Below, in pieces: positions 24,466-32,396 of a stretch of DNA of 32,749 nucleotides. Numbering within the stretch: position 1 is the stretch's first letter; every line of letters begins with the position of its first letter. Made by a program: the position numbers and the translations under genes. Under the pieces are notes generated by a model. That model worked only from the letters and a program-made list of their open reading frames with translations. It made no database searches and was not told the DNA's origin. Origin of the DNA: JAWXCE01 sp034440495 (GTDB lineage Bacteria > Pseudomonadota > Alphaproteobacteria > Rhizobiales > Rhodomicrobiaceae). The stretch is from contig JAWXCE010000024.1 in NCBI GenBank assembly GCA_034440495.1, positions 1 through 32,749 on the forward strand. The letters are read 5' to 3'.

Positions 24466-25845
24466 ATGACCCCTACAGATATTGCTTTAGCCCCAACCGT
24501 GCATGGGTACTGGCGCCAGGAAACCGTCGAAACCATTAAGCTTGCCCTCCCAATGGCGTTCACGCAGCTTGGGCAGATCGCGATGCTAACGACCGACCTT
24601 ATACTGATCGGCCAGCTTGGCGGCGAGGCCGTTGCCGCCGTTGCATTGGCGCATACGCTGTTTTTCATTTCGTATGTGCTCGGTTTAGGCGTGGTTTCCG
24701 CCGTTGCGCCGCTGACAGCTCAAGCCTATGGCGCGCGCAATCCGCGTATGACGCGGCGATCCCTCCGCGTCGGGTTGTGGGCGGCGCTGCTGATCGGCGC
24801 GCCACTTACCGCCGCTCTCCATTGGGGCGAAGCCATGCTGTTGGCGCTTGGCCAGCCACCGCAAGCGGCGACCCAGGCAGGGCTTTATCTAGCGGGCTTG
24901 GCGTGGAGCCTTGCGCCAGGCTGGGCGTTCGTGGCGTTACGCAGTTTTATGGGCGCAGTCAACCGTCCGGCGCCGGGACTTTGGATCATGCTTACCGCGA
25001 TCCCGATTAACGGAGCGTTGGCCTATGCGTTGATTCACGGCGCGTTCGAGGCGCCGCAACTTGGCATCTACGGCGCTGGAATAGCGACTGCCATAGTTAA
25101 TGTCGTGATGTGCGGCTTCGGCATCTGGGCGGCATACGCGATGCATCCGTTCAAGAAGTATAACGTCATGGGGCGCTTCTGGCGCCTGGACTGGCCTCTA
25201 ATGCGTAAGCTGCTGGCTGTAGGTGTCCCGATCTCTGGTGCGTTTTTACTTGAGTATGGCGTCTTTGCCGCCTCCTCACTGCTTATGGGCTACATTAGTA
25301 TCACGGCGCTCGCCGCCCATCAGATTGCGCTTCAGGTCGCCTCCATTATTTTCATGATCCCGTTTGGCATTGGGCAGGCAGCGACGGTGCGTGTGGGCCA
25401 TGCGGCCGGACGCGGAGATCCGGAAGCGATCCGGCGCGCGGGCCTGACCGCGATTGCGATGGCGATTATATTCATGACGGCAATGACCGTAATAATTGCG
25501 ATCAACCGCCATCTTATTCCAGGCCTTTTCCTGAACGAGACGGTTGCCGCGACTGACGAAACCGCCGCTCTCGCCGCTACTCTTCTTTTAGTGGGAATGA
25601 CGTTTTTTATCGCCGACGGAACCCAGACTGTCGCAGCCGGCGCTTTGCGCGGTTTAAACGATACAAAATTGCCTTTGGTAGCTGCGTTTATCAGTTTTTG
25701 GATAATTGGCTTTAGCGCAGCTTATTGGCTCGCTTTTACCGCCGGGCTCGGGGCGGCAGGCGTCTGGATCGGCCTTACCTGCGGGCTATTCGTCTACGCA
25801 GGCATGCTGGTAACGCGCTTCGTGTGGCTAACGCGGAACATTTAA
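24466..25845 (+). CDS. MATE-family multidrug efflux transporter (NorM type)
   Basis: The 459-residue inner-membrane protein shows the twelve-helix pattern of MATE exporters. It starts with ETIKLALPMAFTQLGQIAMLTTDLILIGQLGGEAVAAVALAH; the second half mirrors the first, with ALAAHQIALQVASIIFMIPFGIGQAATVRVGHAAG. MATE proteins expel cationic drugs, dyes and flavonoids in exchange for Na+ or H+. The motifs VGHAAG and FIADGTQTVAAGALRGLNDTK are typical of the NorM branch. The 3' end has a diverged partial counterpart 1.4 kb downstream (27218-27324). The start ATG at 24466 gives a normal length. Confidence 0.93.
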   Translation: MTPTDIALAPTVHGYWRQETVETIKLALPMAFTQLGQIAMLTTDLILIGQLGGEAVAAVALAHTLFFISYVLGLGVVSAVAPLTAQAYGARNPRMTRRSLRVGLWAALLIGAPLTAALHWGEAMLLALGQPPQAATQAGLYLAGLAWSLAPGWAFVALRSFMGAVNRPAPGLWIMLTAIPINGALAYALIHGAFEAPQLGIYGAGIATAIVNVVMCGFGIWAAYAMHPFKKYNVMGRFWRLDWPLMRKLLAVGVPISGAFLLEYGVFAASSLLMGYISITALAAHQIALQVASIIFMIPFGIGQAATVRVGHAAGRGDPEAIRRAGLTAIAMAIIFMTAMTVIIAINRHLIPGLFLNETVAATDETAALAATLLLVGMTFFIADGTQTVAAGALRGLNDTKLPLVAAFISFWIIGFSAAYWLAFTAGLGAAGVWIGLTCGLFVYAGMLVTRFVWLTRNI

Positions 25846-26213
25846 CTGATCTCAGGCGCCGCCGGAATGTCCCGGCTTAACCGCTACCCATGATAGATGA
25901 AAGTATTCATCCGTTGCTGAATTGCTGAATAATAAACGTATTAGTGTCCATGTGTGATTGAACAGATTTGACCAAAGCTACCCTAGGGTGTAGTAATGAA
26001 TCTGAAGTAAGGGTATTTGTATACAGCATCACGCCGTGCTACGACTTTTTAGGGTTACTTTTGTAGCAACCATCGTCATTATTTTCACGATTTGTCCCTG
26101 GTGATAAATGTACTTCTGAGGCTTGTGCCTTTCACGCTACGGGTGCAGTAAATGCAACTTCTACAATCAAAATTCTCCGTCGTATTCCAAGTTCTGCGTG
26201 AGCGTTGAACAGA
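25846..26213. other. Intergenic spacer before the dynamin-like pseudogene
   Basis: These 368 bp are less GC-rich than the neighbouring genes and contain several short, interrupted frames on both strands, none with a recognisable protein. No RNA, repeat or mobile-element end is seen. The right part probably held the promoter of the decayed GTPase gene. Confidence 0.4.
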
Positions 26214-27044
26214 ATGTCCTCGAACCAGGAAAAAGCAAAGCGTGTACTGCGTGCACCCATTGGAGAGCCGCTTGGCAAAATAGTCGAGCATCTTACGAAC
26301 GCCGGAAATGAGTTGATTAGTTTGCTTGATCTTGGCGAAGTATTTTTTGTGGACGACTTGCTAACATCGCTACAAGCTCAGGTTTGCAGCATCGCCGTCA
26401 TCGGCTAGGTTAATGCAGGCAAAAGCCTTTTTATAAACGCGCTTGTACAACACCCAACCCTTCTACCCAGTGGACCGGAGCCTCGGACTGCGGTGTTAAC
26501 GAAACTTCACTTCGGCGTCGGACGTCCCAAAAATGCTAGTGCGCCGGTCAAATTCTTCGATCCAGAGGAGTGGGAGACCTTGATTACCGGGTCTGTGGGA
26601 AAAAGCGCTCCCCCTGCGAAGTCACTAAGCCACGAATTTCATCCGCTCCGAAATCTACAGGAAGTGGCAAGTAAAATTAGGAGTTTACATCCCGAAGTTT
26701 ATCGCGGTAAATCCCATCTATTTCGTTCGGTTACGCCTCATCTAATTGATGCATTCGTTACAAACCGTGAAACTAAACCTAATATCATCACCAGCAATCT
26801 GACGGCATCGAAGACGCCGTTTACACCTCCGCTAGAGGTAGCAACTAAATCGGTTGATATCTTTTTTGATCTCGAAGCTTTTCAGTACCCCACTGTAATT
26901 ATTGATACTCCTGGCGTCGATCATCCGACACCATTGCGCCGTTATATTACTTGGGAGAATATCAATGAGGCAGATATTTATTTGGTGATGGTTAAAACTA
27001 GTCAAGGTCTTTCTGACGCCGAGGTCGCCTTCCGCATCGTCTAA
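26214..27044 (+). pseudogene. Dynamin-like GTPase, broken by an in-frame amber codon and truncated
   Basis: The frame from ATG 26214 to TAA 27042-27044 is interrupted only by TAG at 26406-26408. Read through, it gives SIAVIG-stop-VNAGKSLFINAL, a dynamin-family P-loop (GxxxxGKS) followed by a switch I region (PSGPEPRTAVLTKLHFG) and the G3 motif TVIIDTPGVDHPTP, then EADIYLVMVKTSQGLSDAEV. The stop falls inside the P-loop at a position where CAG (Gln) or GAG (Glu) would fit, so one base change explains it. The protein ends at about 276 residues, before G4 (N/TKxD) and all stalk and paddle helices of a normal 550-700 residue dynamin-like protein. Bacterial dynamins remodel membranes and some protect against phage. 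Two independent lesions make it non-functional unless amber is suppressed. Confidence 0.85.
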
Positions 27045-27217
27045 AGCGCCAGCCTTGCCCGCGTAAGGGCTGCCTCATAAAATTCGAACGGGAAATCCGC
27101 AGTATTTTTGCAGTATTGAGTGCGGCCTCTGAGAACCGTCCATGAAGGCTGAGATGGACGCTGCGGTCAGCCTCTGGTTTGCTCATCACCATGCAGCGGA
27201 AAATATCCGCCTTTCAG
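27045..27217. other. Scrambled segment after the GTPase remnant
   Basis: A GC-richer segment begins about where the dynamin-like frame ends. A minus-strand frame ending at TAG 27041-27043 reads FPFEFYEAALTRARLAL, possibly the tail of another gene, but it is too short to identify. This is probably a recombination junction. Confidence 0.3.
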
Positions 27218-27324
27218 CGCCGACGGAACCCAGACAGTTGCGGCTAGACGCATTGCCTGGGTCGGTACGGGCTTCAACTGGGTTGTTCGTCTACGCGGGT
27301 AAGTTGGCTGCGCGATATGTGGAT
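27218..27324 (+). pseudogene. Remnant of a second MATE transporter gene (3' end, deleted and frameshifted)
   Basis: Bases 27218-27235 are identical to 25611-25628 of the intact MATE gene and continue as ADGTQTVAA in protein. After an internal deletion and a frame change, 27280-27324 reads GLFVYAGKLAARYV against GLFVYAGMLVTRFV at the intact C-terminus. Most differences between the aligned codons are synonymous or conservative, so this piece comes from a diverged MATE gene once under selection, not from a recent copy. It has no start, no continuous frame and no stop at the expected place. Confidence 0.7.
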
Positions 27325-27566
27325 GGTGCGCGGAGCGTTAACCGGCGCCGTTTCGGCATAAATTCTACAACAAGGTTCGACGCCAGCTATTTTAGATTGC
27401 CCTATCAAGTTTATCATGCGTCGTCCGCTTACAACCTCCCTTTCCGTAAGATAATGAAGACCGGTGTAGCTGCGTAAAGGCCAGCCGCCAAAGTGTGAGA
27501 CGGTCACGTCATTCACGGGGGGCGGAAATGGTTTTGTCGCGGCGACCGAAAACATAGGCTACGGCT
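27325..27566. other. Spacer between the MATE remnant and hxlR-type gene
   Basis: About 240 bp downstream of the remnant contain short overlapping frames on both strands that match no family I recognise. They probably belong to the same decayed region. Confidence 0.35.
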
Positions 27567-27923
27567 TCAATTTTTTTGAACAGCGAAGGGTAGGCGCATG
27601 TTTTCGAACAGCTTGGCAAACTCGACAAGCAGCGCGTCGACTTGTTTGCCTTCGGTGGTAAGGCTGTAAATAACGTGAGGCGGCATGCTGCCAACATCGT
27701 TGCGGTGAATCAATCCCATGGCGACCAACTGTTTGAGCCTCGTGGACAAAACACGGGCGGAAATGTCTCCGGGAAGCGCACGGCGCAGTGCGCCAAAACG
27801 CATCTCACCGTTTCGGCCTAGCGTCCAGACAATATGTGCTGTCCATTCTGACGATAGAAACTTCAAGACTTTATCAAGTGGGCAACCCTCTTTCAAAGTC
27901 AAAACTTCCGATTCTTCCGTCAT
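27567..27923 (-). CDS. HxlR-family winged-helix transcriptional regulator
   Basis: The 118-residue protein is a typical HxlR/MarR-like winged helix. It has GCPLDKVLKFLSSEWTAHIV at the start, the recognition region RFGALRRALPGDISARVLST with RLKQLVAMGLIHRN, and the wing in VIYSLTTEGKQV. Cys14, directly before Pro, is in the place of the thiol sensor of YodB and HypR, which respond to quinones, aldehydes or disulfide stress. GGGAGG lies 10 bases before the ATG at 27923. It is divergent from the isochorismatase-like gene; the 112 bp between them hold inverted repeats, so it probably controls the operon on the other side and its own expression. Confidence 0.88.
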   Translation of the reverse strand: MTEESEVLTLKEGCPLDKVLKFLSSEWTAHIVWTLGRNGEMRFGALRRALPGDISARVLSTRLKQLVAMGLIHRNDVGSMPPHVIYSLTTEGKQVDALLVEFAKLFENMRLPFAVQKN

Positions 27924-27945
27924 GTGACAGTAACCTCCCAGTCAC
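27924..27945. promoter_or_regulatory. Inverted repeat at the hxlR-type start
   Basis: GTGAC (27924-27928) and GTCAC (27941-27945) form an inverted repeat spanning the ribosome-binding region of the regulator gene. CAGTAAC and CAGTCAC also form an 11-base-spaced direct repeat here. This is a candidate autoregulatory site. Confidence 0.35.
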
Positions 27946-27963
27946 TACTGGCGCAATGTAGCA

Positions 27964-27976
27964 TGTATCATATACA
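27964..27976. promoter_or_regulatory. Candidate HxlR-type operator
   Basis: TGTATCATATACA is a perfect inverted repeat (TGTAT-CAT-ATACA) in the middle of the divergent 112-bp region, 60 bp before the first hydrolase gene and 41 bp before the regulator. HxlR proteins bind AT-rich inverted repeats of this size as dimers. Confidence 0.45.
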
Positions 27977-28035
27977 CGTCATGCGTAGTCGTTAAAGTCT
28001 GTAACGGGTACTAAACCTTAGAAAGGATACGCGCC

Positions 28036-28680
28036 ATGAGCCATCACGATATGATTTCGCCGGAGGATACCGCGCTCGTTCTCATCGATTATCAGCCCGC
28101 CATGTTCCAGGGCATACAAAGCCATGACCGGCTTGAGATCGTGCACAATGTGCAAGTGCTGGCCAAATCCGCCAAGCTGTTCAAGATGCCGGTGCTGCTT
28201 TCCACGGTGGCGCAGAACTCATTTTCCGGGCCGTTTATGCCGGAAGTTACCGATCTTTTTCCCGGCCACGAAATCGTCGACCGTACCTCCATCAACTCAT
28301 GGGTGGATGCGAACTTCCGGCACCGCGTTGAAGCCCTCGGCCGCAAGAAGCTAGTGCTTGCCGGCCTTTGGACGGAAGCTTGTGTCATGTTTCCGACGCT
28401 CGATCTGTTAAAAGCTGGCTATGAAGTATACGTGCCCACCGACGCCTGCGGTGACATCTCGAAGGAAGCGCATGAACGTGCTGTGCAACGTCTGGTGCAG
28501 GCTGGCGCTGTTCCAATGACATCCCTGCAAGTCACATTCGAGCTACAACAGGATTGGGCGCGCGGGGAAACCTATGACGGGGTGATGGATATCCTAAAGG
28601 CGCATTCGCCCTACGGCATCCAGGTGCGCTTCTCGAAATGGGCGCTCGGCGAGCACGCGTCCGAAGCGGGCAGTTCCTGA
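28036..28680 (+). CDS. Isochorismatase-family cysteine hydrolase, copy 1
   Basis: The 214-residue protein is a cysteine hydrolase of the isochorismatase superfamily, close to the YcaC branch. Asp18 in ALVLIDYQPAMF and the nucleophilic Cys in AGLWTEACVMFPTLD are in place. The third catalytic position appears to be Arg in IVDRTSINSW, as in YcaC, rather than the Lys of nicotinamidases. The family hydrolyses amide or ester bonds of small molecules; the true substrate is unknown. AAAGGA lies 9 bases before the ATG. It is the first gene of the cluster, divergent from the HxlR regulator, and is followed after 56 bp by a second related hydrolase. Confidence 0.9.
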   Translation: MSHHDMISPEDTALVLIDYQPAMFQGIQSHDRLEIVHNVQVLAKSAKLFKMPVLLSTVAQNSFSGPFMPEVTDLFPGHEIVDRTSINSWVDANFRHRVEALGRKKLVLAGLWTEACVMFPTLDLLKAGYEVYVPTDACGDISKEAHERAVQRLVQAGAVPMTSLQVTFELQQDWARGETYDGVMDILKAHSPYGIQVRFSKWALGEHASEAGSS

Positions 28681-28736
28681 GCCTTGGACCAGAGAATGCC
28701 CATCAAAGCCACTAACCTTCGCTACAGGAACAAATT

Positions 28737-29333
28737 ATGAAAAATCTTTTTACTCCAGCTAATAGCGTCATGCTTTTGGTCGATCATCAGGTGGGCACAA
28801 TAAAGCTTGCCGGAAGTACGCCCTACGATGAACTGGTGCGCAACACCCGCGCTCTGGCACGCACTGCCGTTGAGATCGGTATGCCGCTGATCCTGACCTC
28901 TAGCCAGGAGGAGCGTTTTCAGGGTCTGTTGCTGGATGATCTCAAGATCATTGCCCCTGAAGCCTACGCTGCACGGATCAAGCGGCCGGGCGTTGTTGAT
29001 AGCTGGATGTATGCCCCGTTTCGTGACGCTGTGGTGGCCACGGGACGTAAAAAACTGATCATGGCTGGCTTGACCAATGACGTTTGCATGGTTTATCCGG
29101 CGATCAGTGCAGTTCAGGATGGCTATGATGTTCAGCTGGTTGCCGATGCGGGCGGCTCGCCGACACAAATGGCTGATGAAATTTCCCTCAATCGTATGGC
29201 AGCCAACGGCGTGGTCGTGACCTCGACAAATCAGATCATGGCGGAACTGGCGACGGATTGGGCCAATCCGACCGGAGCCGCCATTCAACGGATTATGTAC
29301 GAAGAGATTCTGAAACGGCTTGTGGAAGCCTGA
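28737..29333 (+). CDS. Isochorismatase-family cysteine hydrolase, copy 2 (YcaC-like)
   Basis: The 198-residue protein is close to YcaC: SVMLLVDHQVGTIKLAG with the catalytic Asp, KRPGVVDSWMYAPF with the basic residue, KKLIMAGLTNDVCMVYPAIS with the nucleophilic Cys, and LATDWANP near the end. YcaC forms octamers of unknown physiological substrate. It differs strongly in sequence from copy 1, so the pair is not a recent duplication and may act on different compounds or as a mixed complex. AGGA lies 8 bases before the ATG. It is followed after 50 bp by the amidohydrolase gene. Confidence 0.92.
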   Translation: MKNLFTPANSVMLLVDHQVGTIKLAGSTPYDELVRNTRALARTAVEIGMPLILTSSQEERFQGLLLDDLKIIAPEAYAARIKRPGVVDSWMYAPFRDAVVATGRKKLIMAGLTNDVCMVYPAISAVQDGYDVQLVADAGGSPTQMADEISLNRMAANGVVVTSTNQIMAELATDWANPTGAAIQRIMYEEILKRLVEA

Positions 29334-29383
29334 GGATTTGACTGGAGCGCAGACCAGCCTGCAATATTTGGAGAATCATCTGT

Positions 29384-31342
29384 ATGGCCATCCCAGTTAA
29401 CCGCCGCGATGTCGGCAAAGGCATAGCTGCGCTTGGCGTTACGGGACTACTCGGCTCGAAGCCAGCGCGAGCGCAGGGAGTATCCTCCATGCAAACCGAT
29501 ACGATCCTCGTCAACGGCAAGTTCGCGACCCTCGACGCGGCAAACCCGAACCCGGAAGCGGTCGCCATATCGGGCGGCAAGTTTGCGGCGGTGGGAACTG
29601 AAAAAGATGTGCGCAACGCGGTCGCGCCGAACGCGACAGTCATCGACCTCAAGGGCTGTCGCGCCATCCCGGGCCTCATCGATAGCCACATGCACATCAT
29701 TCGCGGCGGGCTGAACTACAACATGGAGCTGCGCTGGGATGGTGTGCGCTCACTTAGCCGCGCCATGGAAATGCTGAAGAAACAGGCCGCCGTGACGCCG
29801 CCGCCACAATGGGTACGCGTGGTCGGCGGCTTCACCGAGCACCAGTTCGCGGAAAAGCGCCTGCCGACGCTGGATGAAATTAACGCCGCCGCGCCCGAAA
29901 CTCCGGTATTCATCCTGCATCTTTATGACCGGGCGCTGCTGAACGGCGCGGCGCTGCGCGCCGTGGGCTACACGAAAGACACGCCGAACCCGCCCGGCGG
30001 CGAAATCCAGCGCGATGCGAAAGGCAACCCTACCGGATTGCTGCTGGCCAAGCCCAACGCGCTCATTCTCTACGCGACGCTTGCCAAGGGCCCGGCTCTC
30101 CCGCCCGAATATCAAATCAACTCGACCAAGCATTTCATGCGCGAGATGAACCGGCTGGGCGTGACGGGCGCCATCGATGCGGGCGGCGGTTTCCAAAATT
30201 ATCCGGAAGATTACGAAATCATTCAGAAATTACATGCCGACGGCGAGCTGACGCTTCGTATCGCCTACAATCTTTTCACCCAGAAAAAGGGCGAGGAAGT
30301 TTCTGACTTTACCCGCTGGGGCAAGATGGTAAAGCCGGGCCAAGGCGATGACAGCCTCCGTCATAACGGCGCGGGTGAGATGCTGGTGTTTTCTGCGGCG
30401 GATTTCGAGGATTTCCGTGAGCCACGGCCGGAATTAGCGCCGGAAATGGAAGACCAGCTTGAGGCCGTTGTGAGGCTGCTGGTTGAAAACCGCTGGCCGT
30501 GGCGTCTGCACGCGACTTATGACGAGAGCATTTCCCGCGCGCTCGATGTGTTCGAGAAAGTCAACCGCGATCAGCCTATCGGCAGCCTGCATTGGATGTT
30601 CGACCACTGCGAGACAATCTCCGACCGGAATATCGACCGCGTCGCAGCGCTTGGCGGCGGCATCGCCATCCAGCACCGCATGATGTTCCAGGGCGAGGAC
30701 TTTCTGGCGCGCTACGGCGAAAAAGCGCTGGAGCGCACGCCGCCGGTGAAGCGGATGCTGGAGGCTGGGGTGAAGGTCGGCGCAGGCACCGACGCCACGC
30801 GGGTCGCGTCCTACAATCCCTGGGTGTCGCTGGCGTGGCTGACGACAGGACGTACGCTGGGTGGCCTCAAGATGTATCCGCAGGCCAATCTGCTCGACCG
30901 CGAAACCGCTTTGCGGCTCTGGACGGAGCGCAACACATGGTTTTCGACAGAAGAAGGCAAAAAGGGCCAGATCAAGGTTGGCCAGCTCGCCGATTTCGCC
31001 GTGCTTGATCGCGATTATTTCTCGGTGCCCGAGGATGAGATTCAAGACATCGAGAGCGTGCTGACGCTGCTTGGCGGCAAGGTTGTGCATGGCGCAGGTG
31101 ATTTCGGCCCGCTGGCTCCACCGCTGCCGCCCGCCATGCCAGACTGGTCGCCGGTGCGTAATTTTGGCGGCTACCAACGCCGCGCGGAAGGACCCGCGCC
31201 AAATAACCTCGCGGCAACATGCGGATGCGGCGCATCGTGCGGTGTGCATGGTCATAACCACGCGCAAAGCTGGACTGCAAATGTGCCAGTTGCTGACGAC
31301 AGTTTCTGGGGAGCCCTCGGCTGCTCTTGTTGGGCAGTTTAA
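29384..31342 (+). CDS. YtcJ-type metal-dependent amidohydrolase, probably Tat-exported
   Basis: The 652-residue protein belongs to the amidohydrolase superfamily (Amidohydro_3, YtcJ-like). The N-terminus has NRRDVGKGIAALGVTGLLG followed by ARAQ, a twin-arginine signal. TILVNGKFATLDAANPNPEA opens the beta-sandwich, PGLIDSHMHIIRGG carries the metal-binding HxH, RLHATYDE and HWMFDHCE supply later histidines, and KVGAGTDATRVASYNPW the catalytic Asp. Members act on N-substituted formamides, N-acyl amino acids or similar compounds. The C-terminal tail has CGCGASCGVHGHNH and ends GALGCSCWAV, rich in Cys and His, probably for metal binding. GGAGA precedes the ATG by 10 bases. DoxX-like, DUF1275 and pirin genes follow without gaps. 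Confidence 0.9.
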   Translation: MAIPVNRRDVGKGIAALGVTGLLGSKPARAQGVSSMQTDTILVNGKFATLDAANPNPEAVAISGGKFAAVGTEKDVRNAVAPNATVIDLKGCRAIPGLIDSHMHIIRGGLNYNMELRWDGVRSLSRAMEMLKKQAAVTPPPQWVRVVGGFTEHQFAEKRLPTLDEINAAAPETPVFILHLYDRALLNGAALRAVGYTKDTPNPPGGEIQRDAKGNPTGLLLAKPNALILYATLAKGPALPPEYQINSTKHFMREMNRLGVTGAIDAGGGFQNYPEDYEIIQKLHADGELTLRIAYNLFTQKKGEEVSDFTRWGKMVKPGQGDDSLRHNGAGEMLVFSAADFEDFREPRPELAPEMEDQLEAVVRLLVENRWPWRLHATYDESISRALDVFEKVNRDQPIGSLHWMFDHCETISDRNIDRVAALGGGIAIQHRMMFQGEDFLARYGEKALERTPPVKRMLEAGVKVGAGTDATRVASYNPWVSLAWLTTGRTLGGLKMYPQANLLDRETALRLWTERNTWFSTEEGKKGQIKVGQLADFAVLDRDYFSVPEDEIQDIESVLTLLGGKVVHGAGDFGPLAPPLPPAMPDWSPVRNFGGYQRRAEGPAPNNLAATCGCGASCGVHGHNHAQSWTANVPVADDSFWGALGCSCWAV

Positions 31343-31343
31343 A

Positions 31344-31730
31344 ATGGCACGGGGCGTCTACACACTTGGCGTTTTGTTGCTGACATCTGCATTCTGGTTA
31401 TCAGCTATATTCAAAATACTTGATTTTGATGGAGCTATCCAAGAAGTACGCGGGCTAACGGGCTTGGAGCCCGCTTCCATTGTTGCAGTGCTTGTCATTG
31501 CGGTTCAGCTCTCCGGTTCGGCGCTTCTGATATGGGGCGGTCGCGCAAGTGTCATTGGCGCGGTCATCCTTAGCGGCTTCACTGTTGCCGCAACGCTTAT
31601 CGCACATGCTTGGTGGGTCAAGGACGGCGTTGATCGTGTGCGCGATTTTAATGTGTTCTTTGAGCATCTTGGCCTTGTCGGAGGGTTCATCCTGGCGGGG
31701 CTTTTAGGTTTGCAGTTACGGAGGCGATAG
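31344..31730 (+). CDS. DoxX/MauE-like small membrane protein
   Basis: The 128-residue protein has four hydrophobic segments: GVYTLGVLLLTSAFWLSAIF near the start, ASIVAVLVIAVQLSGSALLIW, GAVILSGFTVAATLIAHAWW and LVGGFILAGLLGLQL near the end. WLSAIFKILDFDGAIQEVRG and the loop with HAWWVKDGVDR are typical of the DoxX family. DoxX-type proteins take part in quinone-linked or thiol redox reactions in several systems; the role here is unknown. The start at 31344 is one base after the amidohydrolase stop; a longer frame upstream is a shadow. The next gene starts right after its stop. Confidence 0.85.
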   Translation: MARGVYTLGVLLLTSAFWLSAIFKILDFDGAIQEVRGLTGLEPASIVAVLVIAVQLSGSALLIWGGRASVIGAVILSGFTVAATLIAHAWWVKDGVDRVRDFNVFFEHLGLVGGFILAGLLGLQLRRR

Positions 31731-32396
31731 ATGCGCGCGCTATTTACCGTCGCTGGCTTCAGCTTTGTTGCGGGGTTCGTGGACACGGTCGGCTTTATCG
31801 CGCTGTTCGGCCTGTTCACCGCGCACGTGACGGGCAACTTCGTGCTGATTGGCGCAAGCATAGCAGGCGACGGCGCGGGCGCGCTCGCCAAGCTGCTGGC
31901 GTTGCCGGTATTCATTCTGGCTGTCGTGGCGGTGACGCTGGCGGTGCGGCGCGGCGAAGCCCGGGGCCGCGCGAACCGCGCCGGATTGACCGTAGCGCAG
32001 ATCGTATTTCTTGCGGCGTTCATGGCGGCGGGCGGGCTGCTCGGCCCTTTCACCAATCCGGACGCCTGGGCGGCTATCGGCGTCGGCTTCCTCGGCGTCG
32101 CCGCCATGGCCGTGCAGAACGCGGCCTCACGCTTGCTCGACTCCGGCCCGCCTACGACGATCATGACTGGCAACACCACCCAAGCCGTGATTGACGCGGT
32201 GGATATGCTGCGGGGCGGCTCGAAGGACGGGACGGCGGCGCGACTGCGCGGGCTGCTTGGCGCCACCGTTGCCTTCGCTGGCGGTGCTATCCTTGGCGCG
32301 CTCGGTTATCTCGCGGCGGGATACTGGTGTCTCGGACTTCCGATTATACTCCTGATCACATTCGCTTTTGCACACCGTGAAAGGAAAGCATCATGA
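31731..32396 (+). CDS. YoaK/DUF1275 membrane protein
   Basis: The 221-residue protein has about six membrane helices and the family's signature FVAGFVDTVGFIALFGLFTAHVTGN near the N-terminus, followed by GVAAMAVQNAASRLL and TTIMTGNTTQAVIDAVD in the second half. DUF1275 proteins are predicted transporters or channels of unknown substrate. The ATG lies directly after the DoxX-like stop and the TGA overlaps the ATG of the pirin gene, showing that it belongs to the same transcript. Confidence 0.9.
   Translation: MRALFTVAGFSFVAGFVDTVGFIALFGLFTAHVTGNFVLIGASIAGDGAGALAKLLALPVFILAVVAVTLAVRRGEARGRANRAGLTVAQIVFLAAFMAAGGLLGPFTNPDAWAAIGVGFLGVAAMAVQNAASRLLDSGPPTTIMTGNTTQAVIDAVDMLRGGSKDGTAARLRGLLGATVAFAGGAILGALGYLAAGYWCLGLPIILLITFAFAHRERKAS

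Noticed and set aside
26123..26311. Cys-containing 62-codon frame overlapping the start of the dynamin-like pseudogene
   Set aside because: It overlaps the GTPase frame, whose dynamin-type motifs identify the real reading frame, and has no own start signal.
27041..27130. Minus-strand fragment reading FPFEFYEAALTRARLAL before a stop
   Set aside because: It looks protein-like but is too short to name; kept only as part of the scrambled segment.
27274..27555. Minus-strand frame of 93 codons next to the HxlR-type gene
   Set aside because: It covers the antisense of the MATE remnant, so at least part is not an original gene; no family recognised.
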